DNA of 64,000 nucleotides. Source: Apoderus coryli (Eukaryota; Arthropoda; Insecta; Coleoptera; Attelabidae). Both the position numbers and the translations under genes were made by a program. The DNA lies in assembly GCA_911728435.2 (NCBI GenBank), contig OU452209.1:15172869-15236868 (forward strand), written 5' to 3'. The notes beneath the pieces are model-generated. The model made no database searches. It saw only the letters and a program-made list of their open reading frames with translations, and had not been told where the DNA came from. This document shows positions 13,020 to 22,984 of the stretch, piece by piece. Within the stretch, counting starts at the first letter, position 1. Every line of letters begins with the position of its first letter.

Positions 13020-13455
13020 TCTAATTTAATTACAGTGTCTCAATCATCATCCTGTATACGTATTTCTTTTATAAAATAAACACTTTGCTTAATAAAACGA
13101 TTCTCAACATTTCCTGCTTTTCGTATTCCTCGGTTTTTCTCTCAAGTACTCATAACGCAAAGAGGATAGCAAAAGCAGGAATCACTTTTCAAAAAACAAT
13201 GAAAAAAGCGTCGTTCAAGCCTTTATGCTGTAAAACAAAAGCATCAAAACAGTGGAAAACAGCAGTTGCTTTTATGAATCTGCTTAGTCCATAGAAAAAA
13301 GAAACAAATTCTCAAGTGTGGAATGAATAACGAAGAGGATTGATTGAAGGTACTTGTAATTTATTCGGAAAACAATAGAGACGCACGTGACAATGAAGGG
13401 AAAAAGTTATTGTTATGCTATTATTCGGTGTGGGTTGGTGCTAAAACAGCCTTTG
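13020..13455. other. No recognised gene
   Basis: A 69-codon Lys-rich reading at 13085-13294 (SSTHNAKRIAKAGITFQKTM) starts at an ATG, but no family is recognised and the flanks are transposon fragments. Confidence 0.35.
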
Positions 13456-13459
13456 TCTA

Positions 13460-13625
13460 ATGCTGGAAAGTTGGCGAGAATGCCATTCCCCGGGAGAAAT
13501 TGCGACATTTTTTGGGAATGCCAATGGAATAATATTCCTTGAATACCTCCAAAAAGGAACCACCAGCAACATCGACTTTTGGATCGATTGAAATCGCAAA
13601 GAAACGGCCACATTTGCGATCCTAA
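13460..13625 (+). pseudogene. Mariner transposase fragment
   Basis: SAGKLARMP, then in a shifted frame ATFFGNANGIIFLEYLQKGT, match the mariner stretch between the first and second catalytic Asp ('GKVMATVFWDANGIIFIDYL' in relatives). The minus-strand copy at 18.4-18.9 kb has the same block. Two frameshifts; no ends. Confidence 0.75.
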
Positions 13626-13890
13626 AGAACGGTTCTATGATTTCTAAACTCGAATAAAGCTTAATATAGGCTTTGGTTTGGTTCACGTTTGGAAACGTTC
13701 TCAGACTGTTTGAGTCTAAGCAAATTGACTTATCCGTTCAATTCGGAATTGCAAATTCAGTGTTTTGGTCCCAATGATCCCCGCTCCTTAGTAGGGACTA
13801 GTTGAGAATCACGCAATTCACACATTAAAAATAATCAGAGCTGTTTGCGCGGTTCTAAAATCGTTGAGGTTCTTTTTTGAATAAGATTAA

Positions 13891-14491
13891 CCCTAGAGAA
13901 CTCGCGCTTGAGCATTTCTTTCACTATTTATTATTGTGTATTTTTTTATTGTGACGAGACAACATTAAACTCAAATAATTACGCATAATTTTTAATAATG
14001 TGCTGCATTTTTTTTTTTTTGGATTTTCGGTTTTTTCTTCTTGGGCAAAATCCAGCTTGATCTTCTGCCGTTACACGTTCGGGTTCAGGAATGCCTACCA
14101 GTTCTCTACTTCGCTGTCTTCTGTTGAATGGCATACCTACATATTACTGAAGCTCGGTATACTAAGTGTGGTTTCATCAACTGCTTTCATCCTCAGAAAC
14201 ATCTGACGATCTTCAATAATTTCTGTATTGTCTTTATATGTATATTTGGAAAATACAAACGCCAGAACTCGCGCAATGAGAGAATCACTCACAAACCTGC
14301 ACTTGATCAACACCTTCATATTATATCGCAGAACACAGTGTACTGAATTTTGAATTTAACTAATCAGGGGGCGCAACGTGAACACAAAGTCAGGTAGAGA
14401 GCGAGGTAGGCTCATCCAGTGTCTATATCGTGAAATCTTTCGATTTTAGGCGAAGCGTGAGAGAAATGCTCATAGCGCGAGTCCTGCAGGG
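13891..14491. mobile_element. piggyBac-type element, internally deleted, with TTAA target duplications
   Basis: It is flanked by TTAA at 13887-13890 and 14492-14495. The left end CCCTAGAGAACTCGCGCT and right end AGCGCGAGTCCTGCAGGG are imperfect inverted repeats, extended by GAGCATTTCT on both sides. TTAA duplications plus CCCT ends are diagnostic of piggyBac. On the minus strand, PEPERVTAEDQAGFCPRRKN, followed by RKSKKKK, looks like a worn C-terminal cysteine-region tail of a piggyBac transposase. At 601 bp it is non-autonomous. Confidence 0.8.
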
Positions 14492-14624
14492 TTAAATACC
14501 GAGGGATACGATAGTTTCGTCTATAGTGCAACAAGTTCTGAGCAATTCTGGAATCAAAATAAAGCTATAGTTAGGTAAATAGGATTTAACGTTTAAGAAA
14601 ATTCCGTACTTGCCTCGTATGGTG

Positions 14625-14786
14625 CGAGAGTTGCCTTTTATATTTCGGAATTGGCAACCCTGGTGTTGCAATCTGACAGCTCTATCGTAAAGTTGGACAT
14701 TTTTGAGGTTATACGTACTCAGAAAGTTTTGACATACGAAGCACTTCCAAGCAAATGGTCGCCTGTTTTTTCGGAAAAACTGGAAG
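14625..14786 (+). mobile_element. Mariner 5' end with internal deletion
   Basis: GCGAGAGTTGCCTTTTATAT and the following 5'-UTR match the left end of the mariner at 46.07 kb. At 'gacatacgaagcac' the UTR jumps to transposase codons RSTSKQMVACFFGKTG, deleting the N-terminal half, apparently at an ACGA(A)GC microhomology. The reading then stops at 'aaaactgga' where a foreign segment begins. The same mariner resumes at 16340. Confidence 0.8.
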
Positions 14787-14845
14787 CCGTCCTTGGTGAA
14801 ACAAGCCTCATCGGTGAATAAAATGATCGAACCAAAATTCTTGTG
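14787..14845 (-). pseudogene. IS630/mariner-like transposase scrap (first catalytic Asp)
   Basis: The minus strand reads NFGSIILFTDEACFTKDGF, which is the first-aspartate motif of the IS630-like family. It ends abruptly at the mariner junction at 14786. The sequence upstream on this strand is too worn to follow. Confidence 0.55.
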
Positions 14846-15396
14846 TGGGAATTATGCGTCTGTTGGTACCAAATAATATTATGCTAATATGTTCTCAAAG
14901 TCTTCTAATCTAAGAGAGAAACACGTTCCTCATTGTCCAACTTTTTGTACGCTACATAGCTTACAATAGGCTTGTCACAATCTACACTGCCCATATATGA
15001 AAACTATAATTGCCAACTAATCTAGACATGTTATTTCTTTCTTGGTTCCATCTTGCGTTTGTTTGATTTTGGTTGAAACAATAATTTGAAACTGAAAGTT
15101 TGGTAAGAAATGCACTGACTATTATCGAAATCATTCCTTTGCATAGATTTATCGTTCATTATATTTTTTGCGAACCAACTATTCTTTGTCTTTCTAATAA
15201 AGCAACTCGCGAGAAAGAATTACCAAAATAAATTATTCTATTTTGTCCTCATTATTTTCCTTTCAGGGACAAAACAACAAGTTCTCGAAGACTGTAATTA
15301 CAAAATTTCTGCTAAGAGCTTATATTTACCTTAATAGGTTTGGAACTGTTTGATAAAGTTGTCATTGTCTGCCACAAACTGAAGTTTGTTTGTTTT
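14846..15396. other. No gene seen
   Basis: AT-rich body of the segment that splits the mariner. No helix-turn-helix of an IS630 transposase could be read here, though one would be expected if the insert is a permuted element. Confidence 0.4.
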
Positions 15397-15490
15397 ATAA
15401 TAATAATAATCATTTATTGCCTAACAGGGCTGAGCCCAATTACAAGACAAAAATTAAGTACATTATAGTTTCAACTAATAATAAATAAAT
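15397..15490 (-). mobile_element. LINE 3' end, minus strand
   Basis: Its reverse complement ends GCCCTGTTAGGCAATAAATG followed by ATT repeats. This is the same terminal signature as the LINEs ending at 12.6 and 30.1 kb. Only about 90 bp survive. Confidence 0.65.
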
Positions 15491-15559
15491 CTAACAAACT
15501 TCCAAAGTACCAGAATGCTTAATTTAGAATACGCAATATCCAGATGAAGGAGTATCCAT

Positions 15560-16345
15560 GAACTATACAGTGTGTCCCCTCTCAATTGGAAAAAACTTCT
15601 GGGGCATATTGAGGAACCATAGACAAGCAGTTCGGGATAAGAGACTGATGTCCGGAAGTGCATGGTTTTCAAAATACAGGGTGTCAATTTTTTTTTTCAA
15701 AAAACCTTTTTTTATCAATATCTCAAAGACACGTTAACCGATTTTCTTGAAATTCGCTGGTGATGTAAGCTCTCAGTTAGCACTAATTAAATGTTAATTA
15801 TGACTTCCAGTGGCGCGAATAAAAATGACAAAAAAATGTACGCTACTGACTTTTTTTGAAAATTTTATATTTTTTTTAGAAAGCTCAGTTAAAAATACAA
15901 CTTTTTTGTCACTTAATATTTTTTCGTATCTCTCTCCGTTTTCGAGAAAAATTTTTTATTAAAAACTTTATTAAAAGGTTCATTATTATTAGAAAGAAAA
16001 ACAAGGAGGCTTTTTTACAATACATACATACATACAATAATTTATTATTAATAGTGGAGCAAGTGCTCAAAGTGTTCACCATGTATTTCCATGCAATTTC
16101 TGCCAGGATTCGCGCACCCGAGCAAACACGCCTGGATCGTTCGCGATAAATTCCGCTGCCACCACAACTCTAGCAACTAGGTCCTCCATTGTCGGCACAG
16201 GAGTTGCATAGATCAACCGTTCCATTTCGCCCCAAAGAAAAAGTCCAGGCCAAGTCCGGCGACCTTGCTGGCCAAGGGACATGACCACCTCTACCAATCC
16301 ACCTGTTGTTGTAGGTTTGGTCGAGGTAACCTCTCACGGTGCGTC
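15560..16345 (-). mobile_element. IS630-like element, 3' half with long terminal repeat region
   Basis: It contains the transposase C-terminus (16058-16345) and, beyond its stop, 300-400 bp that match the inverted arms of the MITE at 36.7-37.45 kb (shared ATATCTCAAAGA..., TATGACTTCCAGTGGCG, GTACGCTACTGAC). ACAGTGTGTCCCCTC near 15567 may be the outer end. This links that MITE to its likely transposase source. Confidence 0.7.
16058..16345 (-). pseudogene. IS630/mariner-like transposase C-terminus
   Basis: RTVRGYLDQTYNNRWIGRGG, a frameshift, then WPGLFLWGEMERLIYATPVP and TMEDLVARVVVAAEFIANDP. This is the segment after the second catalytic Asp, including the SPDL...FFLWG region that holds the third acid; here the D of 'LDFFLWG' is replaced, with WPGLFLWG at that point. 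It ends FARVRESWQKLHGNTW at a stop. It is truncated at its N-terminal side by the mariner junction. Confidence 0.8.
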
Positions 16346-16797
16346 GCAACCGTACCACTAGAACAACGCAGAGCAGTCAATTCTGAGTGGTACACAACCA
16401 TTGGTTTGCCAGTTGTCTTCCAAGAAATCAGGAAAACCAATCGCCGAAGACGGATCACTCTTCACCACGACAATGCGAGCTCTCACACATCGGCTCCTAC
16501 AACTGCATTTTTGAGCACCCAAAACATCGGTTTGATGAGTCATCCGCCGTATAGTCCTGACTTGGCACCGAATGACTTCTTTTTATTCCCGTACGTAAAA
16601 AACAAACTGAGATGTCAACGTTTCAAAAAGCAAGTTTTGGAGATACCTCAATCAGAGTGGCAAAAGTGCTTCGACAATTGATTCAAACGCATGCAACAGT
16701 GCATAGATCTTCATGGGGAATATTTTGAAAAACAATAAAGTGATTTTCGATGATTAATATTTCTTTTCCGAAATATAAAAGGCAACCCTCGTACATT
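16340..16797 (+). pseudogene. Mariner transposase C-terminal half and 3' inverted repeat
   Basis: VATVPLEQRRAVNSEWYTTI, then RITLHHDNASSHTSAPTT (second catalytic Asp in HHDN), and SPDLAPNDFFLFP (third Asp of the DD34D triad). It continues through EIPQSEWQKCFDN, a stop, FKRMQQCIDLHGEYFEKQ and the natural stop. AATATAAAAGGCAACCCTCG near 16775-16794 is the right terminal inverted repeat. A short deletion lies after LRCQRF. It is the continuation of 14625-14786. Confidence 0.85.
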
Positions 16798-17981
16798 TTC
16801 TTGGGTGGGCCGCTTTAGTACGTGAAGAACAATCCTCTTGAAATGATATCGAATGCTCTTTTGGCACTTAAAAGTGCAGTCGGCATAGACAAAAAGGATC
16901 TTATATCTACTACTAATTTAGATATGACATTTCTGTTTATATATGTAAGTGAAAATAAGGGTTGGTATAGGCAAAATATATGTCAAAAGTAGCTATAATA
17001 AATAATATGTTAATTGGGATGATGTTTTTTAACATTTTCTAGTTTCTCTGAGGTGGTCTATTTTTTTTTCTTTAAATATAAGTAAAGTTTACCTTCTTGC
17101 AGTGCTTTTATCGTTATCTATTATCATCAAAATATTGTATGTATTTAAATTCAGAAAATCCTGGAGAATATACAGAGCAGTGTTTTCACCGATCCTCTGC
17201 GGTTGAATTATGTAGTTACACGACCTCAGTTCATTTATATTTACTATGTTTTAGTGTGTACTTTCTAATGTGAAATATGTAAAATATCTTTGGATTTTTA
17301 CATATTATGTATGTTTTTTTGCCACGTATTATTACACTGTAATAATACTTATATTATAGCTCATTTAGGACATAATTATGCACTAATAAATATAGCCCCC
17401 GCCCCTCGGTTTTTATGAGCCTAAAATCCGCCAATGTTAAAGACATAATTTCATCATTGCTATTTCTTCTGTATGGGCTATACTATATTATTCTTATTAA
17501 ATATGTCTTAAGCTGTAAATGGGTTATTAATTGGTAATTTTTTATGCTTTTTTTCATCAAAATGTTCCATCTTAAAGTTATGATTTTGTAAAAAAGTAGA
17601 GAAAGTACGATGATTAATTTTGATATTTCTAAGTGAGAACACTTTGTCCCACTATAGAAAATTTGCCTGTATACATTTAGAGAGCAAGACAAAACCACTA
17701 CTCCACTGACTAATACCACGACTGATATTGAATTACAGAAAAAAAAACCAAAATAAACAGATAGTAAAAGTTGTTAATGGATGGGAACAGAGTTTGTTGA
17801 AACGGTGTTTTGTAAAAAAAAAACAACTTATTTAATTAGTTAAATTTGTATTAACTTTACAGGACATGATATCAAAAACAAATAACACTAAAACAAAATA
17901 ATCAAACTTTCTAAAAACAAATATCACAAAACAGTAACAACTGTAAAAAAAAACCTTCTTAAATAAAAATAAATTCCAACC
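16798..17981. other. No gene seen
   Basis: AT-rich sequence without readable domains. The 78-codon minus reading at 17483-17719 has hydrophobic stretches but no family match or splice context. Confidence 0.5.
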
Positions 17982-18227
17982 TCAAACGTCTTCTTTTGTT
18001 TTTCTATTGTAAACTAATAAACTAAAAACTATCAACAACACACTACTACAAATACTATCTTTAATATCAGAAATTACGGGAGATGTATTTTGCTCACTAC
18101 TATCGGGGTTGGGAATAGGTTCATTTAAAAAGAAATCCCTAAAATTATCATTTTCAAAAAGCGCTTTTAGTGTTTCGAATATGGGAATATAATAAAAGGC
18201 TGATCCATTTGAATCTATTTTTACCAT
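17982..18227 (-). CDS. Unassigned 81-residue ORF
   Basis: It reads MVKIDSNGSAFYYIPIFETL, then KALFENDNFRDFFLNEPIPN, a polar linker, and a hydrophobic C-terminus (SSVLLIVFSLLVYN). The FYYIPIFETLKALFENDNF block resembles a short stretch seen in uncharacterised transposon-linked proteins ('YVPILEALQ...'), but this is from memory and weak. It could equally be a single exon of a host gene or a relic. It lies 140 bp past the left edge of a mariner fragment. Confidence 0.3.
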   Translation of the reverse strand: MVKIDSNGSAFYYIPIFETLKALFENDNFRDFFLNEPIPNPDSSEQNTSPVISDIKDSICSSVLLIVFSLLVYNRKTKEDV

Positions 18228-18366
18228 GCACTATGTAAATATTCACACGCTGATATGTTCAAATATTTTTCCAATTATTTTTGTGTATAAAAACTATAAA
18301 CTCTATGTAAAAAGTAGGTAATGTAAATTTGCCCCAATTTTTATCAGTATAGATGATTTACTATAT

Positions 18367-18869
18367 CTATGGCCGTTTCTTTGCGATTTGAGTATTTAAT
18401 CGATCCAAAAGTGCATAGTAGTAGTCGCGGTTGATGGTGGTTCCTTTTTGGAGGTAATCGAGGAATATTATTCCGTTCGCATCCCAAAATACAGCCGCCA
18501 TCACCTTACCGGTCGACTGTTGCGTCTTTGCTCGCTTTGGATTCGGTTCGTAGATTGTTGTCCATTCACCTACTGTCTTTTGGATTCTGGTGTGTAATAT
18601 TGAGGCCATGTGTCATCCATTGTCACATATCGACGATAAAATTCCATTTTATTGCGGTTTAACAGCACCAAACACTCTGAAGCATCAATTCGTTGTTGAT
18701 TTTGATCGACTGTGAGCTCTCGCGGCACCCACTTTGCACAGAGCGTTCGCATACCCAAATGTTCGTGTAAAATGGTAAAAACACTACTATCTGGTATCGT
18801 TACAAAATCAGCTAGTTCGGGCACCTTCAATTTGCGATCATTCATAACCAATTTGTGATTCGAGGGCAA
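18367..18869 (-). pseudogene. Mariner transposase, central part
   Basis: From the right: LKVPELADFVTIPDSSVFTI (helix-turn-helix 2), LHEHLGMRTLCAKWVPRELT with the WVPxxL motif, RYVTMDDTWPQYYTPESKRQ (first catalytic Asp; relatives have MDET), a frameshift near 18590, PNPKRAKTQQSTGKVMAAVF, and DYYYALLDRLNTQIAKKRP. The N-terminal third and everything from the second Asp onward are missing. It is a different mariner subfamily from the 46-kb element. The fragment at 13.46 kb is a relative. Confidence 0.85.
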
Positions 18870-18966
18870 CAGTTTATTTCGTCTAGTTTCTCTTTTGGTT
18901 CAATTACTTTTCTGACCATTTCTTCCATTCAATTTAATTTGACATCAGTTTTTGCAATAATGCTTG

Positions 18967-19143
18967 TTATTGGTCATTTTCGTTCCATTTTCTTTCTTCG
19001 TCTTTGTCAGCTTCTTGTTGTTTTATGTTTTTCAGGCATCGGGTTAATTCTTCATATTTCTCAGCTTCAGCAAGAAAAAAATCGAGCAAATTATGATCGT
19101 TACAAATTGAACAAGCCTCGTATAGTTGTTTGAGATTAAACAT
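18967..19143 (-). CDS. Unassigned 58-residue acidic ORF
   Basis: It starts at an ATG at 19143 after 'gtcaaataa': MFNLKQLYEACSICNDHNLL, then DFFLAEAEKYEELTRCLKNI and a charged tail (KQQEADKDEERKWNEND). It is rich in Glu/Lys with likely helical or coiled-coil character. No family is recognised. It could be a small gene, an exon or part of a transposon. It lies directly upstream, on the same strand, of the mariner fragment. Confidence 0.3.
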   Translation of the reverse strand: MFNLKQLYEACSICNDHNLLDFFLAEAEKYEELTRCLKNIKQQEADKDEERKWNENDQ

Positions 19144-19790
19144 TTATTTGACAGACTGTGTTATATCTTATATCAAAGCCCAGGAGGTATCAAATATCCA
19201 AAATATTTTAACCTTTTATCGCTGCCGAAAAAGTATGGGAGGCGCATCACTAAAACCCGTGTGAGGTCCTCACTTTCAAGCACCCACATTTAACTATTTT
19301 TGATAAAGCGTTGAAATTTACCAAACACACCAAATGTTGTGGTCGCGTAACGCCCGAATGCAAATGGATAAGGTTCCGTTCTTTCGAAAACATCATTTGT
19401 AGTTAAGATATATTTGCTTTTAATGATGGAACATTTTTTGCTTATACCTTTATTTTTTAGAATAAAGAGATGCCTTGTTTCTTTGTTGAAATTTGTGATT
19501 TTACATCATTCGTCAATCATGATCTAGACTGGTAACTAAAATGATCCCAGATGATAATATATGCGCAAGACTTTACACAATACACAATTATTTTTAAAAT
19601 GCAGCCATAAACTATTTTTATCGAACTCATGAATAAAACTTTTAGGAAATTAAATAGTTTAGCCACCCTATTCCGTATCGTATGGCGTGAATAACCCTGT
19701 ATATTATGAAACACCCTGTATTTTAGACATATATCATGTGATCAATTCAACGGTCTTCCGTCAGTAAGTATTATTAGGGTATTGATCATG
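19144..19790. other. No gene seen
   Basis: AT-rich, with transposon-end words (ACACCCTGTATTTTAG near 19712). Confidence 0.5.
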
Positions 19791-19799
19791 TCGAAGCCA

Positions 19800-21665
19800 A
19801 TCTTACTCAACAGCCCATGGAATTTTGGAAATATGTTAAAGGTCTTCGCTCGACTTGCAATTATCCAAATACTATGCATTTTCGCGAAGAATGTGGTACC
19901 GACGGTCGTTGATCTTTTTGCTGATTTTTTCTCAGGGGTTTACCTGAATGATAATAGTGGTGAGACTCCTGACTATGGCAAAACTGTCAGGACTTGTTCC
20001 ATATCTCCATTTTCCGTTAGTGTGGCAGATGTATTCAGCGGCATCTCTGGTTTACAGTCTAAATATTCATCGGGACCTGATGCCATACCTTCCTTTTTCC
20101 TTAAACAATGTATATGTACTTTAACTGGACCGTTGCATTTTATATTTAATTTGTCATTACAGACGGGGATATTTCCTAATTTTTGGAAATCTAGTTACGT
20201 AACTCCAATTTATAAGTCTGGGAATAGGGAGGATGTGGCTAACTATCGTGGTATATATGCATACAGTCTGTTATACCTAAGCTTTTTGATAAGATAGTAA
20301 CCGGGTACATCTCCAACATGTGTGCAAATGTTATCGTTGACCAGCAGCATGGGTTTCAGCCTGGTAAGTCCACAACAACAAACTTATTATGCTATGAGGA
20401 GTATCTGTTAAGCGCTTTTGAGAACAAACTTCAGATTGATAGCATATACACAGACTTCTCAAAAGCATTTGATCGTGTGTCACAGAGCCTGCTCGTCAGT
20501 AAGCTTGAGGCTATGGGGTTCCACGGTAATCTGTTGGCATGGATAAACAGTTTTTTGACTAATCGGCAACAAAGCGTAAGGATTAAAAATTTTATATCTC
20601 ATGAATTTCCTGTTCTTTCCGGTGTGCCGCAAGGTTCCCATTGTGGTCCATTGCTATTTAATCTATTCATCAACGACATTGGGGTGTTCATTGAGAACTG
20701 TCAATTTCTCCTTTTTGCCGATGACCTTAAATTTTATAGACCAATTCGGAGCAATTGTGATGCTAATCTTCTTCAGGCTGATATGAATAATGTTTTGCTG
20801 TGGTGTAATATGAACAAGCTTTCCTTAAATATCTCTAAGTGCCATATCGTCAGTTTTTCTAGATCATCGTAATTACTGGCATATGACTACCAGATAAACC
20901 AAACACCCCTGATTCGTGTTGAGGAGGTCAATGATTTGGGTGCAATTCTGTGTGCAAATTTGGACTTTGGTAAGCATTATCGGAGTATTGTTGGCAAAGC
21001 TTTTCGAGCGTTCGGATTTGTCCTGCGCAATTCCAGGTCTTTCACTCCTTCCTTGCTGCGTACTTTATACTGCACGATTGTTCGTCCTATAGTCCAATAT
21101 TGTTCTCCGGTGTGGTCGCCATATTATCACGTACACATTGGGAGCATTGAACGTGTTCAGCACAAGTTTCAGAAATCATATGCATACCGTACGAGCCGTG
21201 AATTTAGTGTTTGTTGGATACGACAATCTCTTAGTAGAGTTGAATCTAAGACCGTTGGAGTGTCGTAGACGGGTTTCCGATCTCTGTTTACTTTTTAAAT
21301 TAATACACGGACATATTCGATCACCGGAATTATTGCGCCTGATTAATTTTAACTGTTCTTTGAGAACTAGAAATAGCACGACCTTTGTGGTGTCTTTCCA
21401 TGGAACTAATTACGCGTATAATGGCCCTCTCAGTCGAATGCAGAGAAGTTTTAATTCCATTCAAAATGATGTTGATATTTTCCATGACGCCTTTGGCTTG
21501 TTTAAGAGAACTATCTGTAATGCTTTAGCATAGATATCTGCCTATATCTGATTATAATGTCTTATAGTAACTATTGCTTAGTTTAAGTTTGTTTGTTTTA
21601 GTTAATTCTTTTATGTACTTTGTTTTTTGTTAAAATGGTTTACCGTTTAAATAAATAAATAAATC
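19800..21665 (+). pseudogene. LINE reverse transcriptase, 5' truncated, with several frameshifts
   Basis: In order: EFWKYVKGLRSTCNYPNTMH (linker before RT); ADLFADFFSGVYL; KYSSGPDAIPSFFLKQC; FPNFWKSSYVTPIYKSGN; QHGFQPGKSTTTNL; IYTDFSKAFDRVSQSLLVSK (first catalytic Asp); LSGVPQGSHCGPLLFNLFIN; FLLFADDLKFY (catalytic FADD); and VNDLGAILCANLDF. The C-terminal LLFKLIHGHIRSPELLRLIN domain and a stop near 21533 follow. Shifts occur near 19900, 20265, 20870 and 21190. The end is (TAAA)n at 21645-21665, unlike the ATT-tailed families. No endonuclease domain remains. Confidence 0.88.
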
Positions 21666-22285
21666 TCGAGGTTTGCGAAAGTTATTCAGATAATGTTGCT
21701 CCAACAAAAATCAAAGTTTGAATGGCTTTTGTTGTTATACAACCTGTATAATTCCTTTACCTACCTAAGTAATTTTCCATGAATACCCTGATTTCTTAAA
21801 AAAAACTCAATTCTTAACATGAACTTGAAAATTAGACAAAAACGATGCATGCATCGTTAAAATTATCTACGACAAATGATGATAAAAGAATAGCTGATAA
21901 TCTCTGAAATGTGGCCCTCAGTCAGTTAAAAATTAAAAAGTGACAATTATCAACGGCAATAAATACATCAGTATCACTAATGTCCAGTGCATTATATTAA
22001 AACTAATAGAAAATACTCGTCCATCACCTAGTGTAACATTACCATTCGTCATGGACTTCTGGTCATTTTTACAATTTTTGTACAAAAATTAAAAAGACAT
22101 TGTCAGTGAAATAAAAGAGACGATGGTGTAGTTGAATATTTTCGTTACGGTTTATGTTAGTATATACAGTGTGTCCCAAGATACAGGGGTGAATTGGACA
22201 AATAGACCAAACATTTTTGAATTAAAACTAATTTATTTACACTTAATAACTAAACACAAAATGCTATAATTCACGAAGCAATAGT
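21666..22285. other. No gene; short palindrome
   Basis: AT-rich. AACGATGCATGCATCGTT at 21841-21858 is a perfect 18-bp palindrome. ACAGTGTGTCCCAAGATACA near 22168 looks like a DNA-transposon end. Confidence 0.5.
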
Positions 22286-22286
22286 C

Positions 22287-22838
22287 AGGTGATAACTCCG
22301 TTGAAATAAGAGCCAGAATAGAACAGGCAAGAACTGCATTCAGGAAAATGAGCAAAGTTTTGAGTTGCAAAAACTTCAGCCTGAACCTAAGACTGCGTTT
22401 GCTCCGATGCTATGTGTTCTCAGTTCTTCTATATGGATCGGAAGCTTGGACACTTACCACGTGCTCTGCCAAAAAAATCGAGGCATTTGAAATGTGGTGT
22501 TATAGACGATTACTGAGAATACCCTGGACTGATAAAGTGCGCAACATCACAGTTCTGGAAAGACTTGGCAAAGACAGGGAAATCATGTATGAAATAAAAA
22601 AGCGCAAACTAGAATATCTTGGCCACATCATGCGAAATACGAAATACAGAGTCTTACAGAACATACTCCAGGGTAAAGTAGAAGGTAAAAGAGAACCGGG
22701 GAGAAGAAGACATTCTTGGCTTAAGAACTTGCGCGAGTGGTTTGGAATAAACACATGTACCTTATTCAGGAGAGCAGTTAACAAGGTGCAAATAGCTTTG
22801 ATGATAGCCAACGTCCGTGTAGGGCAAGGCACCTAGAG
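22287..22838 (+). pseudogene. RTE-type LINE, C-terminal part
   Basis: VEIRARIEQARTAFRKMSKV, RLRLLRCYVFSVLLYGSEAW, IEAFEMWCYRRLLRIPWTDK, RKLEYLGHIMRN and GRRRHSWLKNLREWFG are the conserved C-terminal region after the reverse transcriptase in insect RTE-like 'endonuclease-reverse transcriptase' proteins. The segment is open over about 180 codons, so it is fairly young, but the catalytic palm and endonuclease are absent. It is a different clade from the neighbouring ATT-tailed LINEs. Confidence 0.88.
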
Positions 22839-22984
22839 AAGAAGAATAGTCAGATTCCTGTAAAATGCATACACGTAACTTTTGAACGTTAGTACTAAAT
22901 AAAAATCATATGGCAAAATTCTAGTAACGCCATCTATGTGTCATCTACGGACGTATTAAATGACCTAATATATTTCTACAAGAA

